Shown one piece after another: positions 33,811-35,656 of a stretch of 35,656 bases of DNA. Origin of the DNA: DASCNA01 sp036011305. GTDB taxonomy: Bacteria > Verrucomicrobiota > Lentisphaeria > Victivallales > GWF2-38-69. A program made the position numbers and the translations under genes. Location: the NCBI GenBank assembly GCA_036011305.1, contig DASCNA010000279.1:1-35656 (forward strand), written 5' to 3'. The first letter of the stretch is position 1. Every line of letters begins with the position of its first letter. Under the pieces are notes generated by a model. It ran no database searches. It saw only the letters and a list, made by a program, of their open reading frames with translations, and was not told the origin of the DNA.

Positions 33811-33840
33811 TTGATTTTCTACACCCTTATCCCTTAAAAT
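33811..33840 (+). promoter_or_regulatory. Promoter of the second TolC-family gene
   Basis: TTGATT (33811-33816) and TAAAAT (33835-33840), spacer 18 bp, matching the promoter of copy 1. The intervening CCCTTATCCC is largely conserved too. A leader of about 90 nt sharing GGTTGCGATCCAT and TTTCTACAGGAGAGCA follows. Confidence 0.65.
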
Positions 33841-33939
33841 TTATATAGGTTGCGATCCATATCAGTTTCTACAGGAGAGCAGTCACAGATAGTTAAGATA
33901 TAAAATCAAGTATAAATTTAAATTAGAGAGGAGATGAAT

Positions 33940-35355
33940 GTGAGGCTATTGAAATTCACTGCATATGCGTTCGGCTGTGCATTATTTGCTATTTCTTCAG
34001 GCTGCGTATCTTATAAACCGCCGCCTGATGTCATTCATGCAAACAACTATACTGCAGAAAGTGAAAGTGAACAGCGGAGATTGCCTGCTGATAACAGGGT
34101 ACTAACAGTTAACGAAGCTATTAATATAGCATTGGCTAACAACCCTACTTACCAAATCGCCAGGCTGAATATGATAAGCTTCTATGCAATATACTATAAG
34201 TCACTTTCAGTATTCTCTCCTACTTTGGGGATAAATTACGGTCAGACATGGACTCAAGGGCGCTCATCTGGAAATTCAAGAGGCACCAGAGGTAATTCTT
34301 CTACCGGGTATTTAGGTATGAACTATACTGCTTTCAACGGGATGCAGGATGTATTCGGTGCATTAGAAGCAAATGCAAGTGCAAAGGCAGAAGAATACGC
34401 CTACCGTAACGCACGAAGAATACTGGTGAAAAATGCTAGAGTACAGTATTATTCAATATTACTTGACAGAGCAAATATACAGATTGACCTGGGTAATGAA
34501 ATCTTCCAGGAACAGATGGTTAATGACGAACAGTTGAAATATGATGCGGGGGCCTCTTCTTTAAGCGACGTATTAAATTTTAAAATACTACGTAATGACG
34601 CACAGACAGCATTAATTCAAGCCAAAGCTCAATATCAGATAGACCGGTATTTAATGGCCCAAATAATGGGGCTTACCACCGCTGATATACCTCCTGAAGT
34701 TAGATTTCCTCCAATAGAAGTAGTTGATAACAGCGAATTCTCCATGGGAGTTGAATTTTATCTAGATCTGGCAATTAACCAGCGACCTGACCTGAGAGGC
34801 CAGAAAGAAACGCTTAAGGCTGCAAAATATGCCCTTTACAAATCCTGGGGTGCATTCTCCCCAACCGTCTCTATAAGTATGGATTACGGCTTCAGCGCAG
34901 GCAGTGGCGGATCAGGAGCCATGGGGGGAGCGATGGCTCCAACAGGTCCTGATGGAAGTAATACATACAATTACGGCTGGTCTTCCAACTGGGTATTATG
35001 GGAAGGCGGAAGCAGAATATTTGATGTCAGATCCAACATGGCACTATACGATGTACAGAAAGAAACATTGCTCAAAAGATGGATTGAAGTAGTAACAGAG
35101 GTTAGGCATTGGTATGTGCATCTTAATATGTCAATAGCTGTTAGAAAAATACAGGCTCAGACCCTTCAGTTGGCAAGACAGTTTCGTGATCTTGTAAGGG
35201 AAGAGTATAACGCAGGCAACCAAGACATTGCATTCCTTAACCAGGCGCAGCAGAAGCTGATAAAATCTGAATCTGTTTATGTATCAGCTGTTATTCAGGT
35301 TGCAGTGGATAGAGCAAAACTTGCAGCAGCATGCGGTGGCATTAAAGATTTCTAA
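33940..35355 (+). CDS. TolC-family outer-membrane efflux lipoprotein, copy 2
   Basis: 471 residues from GTG (ribosome site AGGAG at 33929-33933); same layout as copy 1 with lipobox ISSGC and twin OEP repeats. By hand alignment about 60 of 473 positions differ, all without gaps. A stretch of nearly 60 residues (YYKSLSVFSPTLG... to ...MQDVFGAL) is unchanged, while changes concentrate in the helical parts (residues about 143-175, 205-250 and the last 45). The pattern suggests paralogues with altered coiled-coil or periplasmic contacts and a preserved barrel. Confidence 0.88.
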   Translation: MRLLKFTAYAFGCALFAISSGCVSYKPPPDVIHANNYTAESESEQRRLPADNRVLTVNEAINIALANNPTYQIARLNMISFYAIYYKSLSVFSPTLGINYGQTWTQGRSSGNSRGTRGNSSTGYLGMNYTAFNGMQDVFGALEANASAKAEEYAYRNARRILVKNARVQYYSILLDRANIQIDLGNEIFQEQMVNDEQLKYDAGASSLSDVLNFKILRNDAQTALIQAKAQYQIDRYLMAQIMGLTTADIPPEVRFPPIEVVDNSEFSMGVEFYLDLAINQRPDLRGQKETLKAAKYALYKSWGAFSPTVSISMDYGFSAGSGGSGAMGGAMAPTGPDGSNTYNYGWSSNWVLWEGGSRIFDVRSNMALYDVQKETLLKRWIEVVTEVRHWYVHLNMSIAVRKIQAQTLQLARQFRDLVREEYNAGNQDIAFLNQAQQKLIKSESVYVSAVIQVAVDRAKLAAACGGIKDF

Positions 35356-35375
35356 CTAAATTGATATCTAATAAA

Positions 35376-35403
35376 GGTTCGCACTTCGCGAACCTTTTTT
35401 TTT
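35376..35403 (+). terminator. Intrinsic terminator after TolC copy 2
   Basis: GGTTCGC (35376-35382) / GCGAACC (35388-35394), loop ACTTC, followed by nine T. One C-G pair of the copy 1 terminator is T-A here, a compensatory change. Confidence 0.92.
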
Positions 35404-35526
35404 GCAAAACTTTCAAATAAATGTTAAATTAACAGATAGATAATATGTAATGGAAGGCAAATATTCGTATTAGTTTAATAATTTTATATGAAATTATTAT
35501 TTCCATTTATTATACACAGTCATATA

Positions 35527-35572
35527 CCACCAGTCAAACTGGTGGCTTGTTAATGTGAATCCCTAAAAGGGA
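35527..35572. repeat. Pair of short perfect hairpins near the right edge
   Basis: CCACCAGT-CAA-ACTGGTGG (35527-35545, 8-bp stem) is followed 14 nt later by TCCCT-AAA-AGGGA (35560-35572, 5-bp stem). Neither has a T-tract on either strand. Small perfect hairpins of this kind are found at ends of IS200/IS605-type elements, but no transposase is visible before the window ends. They lie between two genes that end toward each other. Confidence 0.6.
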
Positions 35573-35593
35573 ATTACTTGCTTTTAAAATTTC

Positions 35594-35656
35594 TTATTTT
35601 ACAAACAGGCTACCCTGCTGCATATAATCTTCCTTTTTATCTTCTTTTTCTTGATT
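35594..35656 (-). CDS. C-terminal end of an unidentified protein (partial)
   Basis: Open frame from the window edge to TAA, 20 residues: hydrophilic EKEDKKED followed by YMQQGSLFVK. QGSLF fits the beta-clamp binding consensus (Q-x-S/D-L-F) found at the C-termini of DNA polymerases and mismatch-repair proteins. The gene body is outside the window, so identity and even coding status are uncertain. Confidence 0.35.
   Translation of the reverse strand, partial: NQEKEDKKEDYMQQGSLFVK

Larger units (their letters stand above)
31987..35403 (+). repeat. Tandem duplication of promoter-leader-TolC-terminator unit
   Basis: Unit 1 runs 31987-33581 and unit 2 runs 33810-35403. Each has the same promoter, leader, lipoprotein gene and intrinsic terminator. 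The two units are clearly homologous from the -35 hexamer to the terminator T-tract, with a 228-bp unrelated spacer. Confidence 0.9.

Overview
The window is about 35.7 kb of AT-rich, densely coding bacterial chromosome. The organism is a diderm (Gram-negative-type) bacterium: it encodes a LpxL/HtrB-type lipid acyltransferase, a LolA-like outer-membrane lipoprotein-sorting protein, a BamE/SmpA-like lipoprotein, several other lipoproteins and two TolC-family outer-membrane efflux lipoproteins. It also encodes SelA, so it probably uses selenocysteine, and a 7TM-HD protein of the PgpH type. Phylum cannot be fixed from this sequence. FabD with a GLSLG nucleophile elbow and YbeY ending in GFDD would fit a PVC-like or other deep-branching diderm lineage, but that is inference.

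Layout. (1) 78-5405, plus strand: rpmH-rnpA-yidD-yidC-jag (ribosome, RNase P, membrane insertion), then tRNA-Pro(CGG), thpR and selA. (2) 5406-10739: trpF (minus) converges on selA; a GAF-PP2C (SpoIIE/RsbU-type) phosphatase lies on plus; then a minus-strand cluster of metallophosphoesterase, BamE-like lipoprotein, gmk, coaC and coaB, the last two being separate, overlapping genes. (3) 11032-14440, plus: fabD-fabG-acpP-fabF, the core of type II fatty acid synthesis, with a terminator after acpP. (4) 14472-21393, plus: LysM lipoprotein, phoH/ybeZ, 7TM-HD phosphodiesterase, ybeY, CBS/CorC membrane protein, exported coiled-coil LysM protein and a LolA-like protein, i.e. a ribosome/RNA quality-control block joined to an envelope block. 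A lipid acyltransferase (minus) converges on it. (5) 22748-24022 purA with a strong terminator.

(6) 24237-30436 is the most unusual part. A metabolite:H+ symporter-type MFS gene overlaps a 916-residue gene that fuses an APC (GadC-like) amino-acid permease to a polysaccharide/lipid flippase-like domain. Just downstream, a 19-nt copy of the 3' end of tRNA-Ala(GGC) lies at 28287-28305, about 2.07 kb from the intact tRNA-Ala gene at 30360-30436 and in the same orientation. Between these direct repeats is one gene, a GT-C-like multipass membrane glycosyltransferase, itself flanked by 14-nt inverted repeats (13/14 match). This looks like an integrase-less mini genomic island or eroded integrative element. 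(7) 30525-31781 thiI (minus). (8) 31987-35403: a tandem duplication of about 1.6-kb units, each with its own promoter, structured leader, TolC-family lipoprotein gene and terminator. The two proteins are about 87% identical and the terminator hairpins differ by a compensatory base-pair change. (9) The right edge holds two short perfect hairpins and the last 20 codons of a minus-strand gene ending in a clamp-binding-like QGSLF motif.
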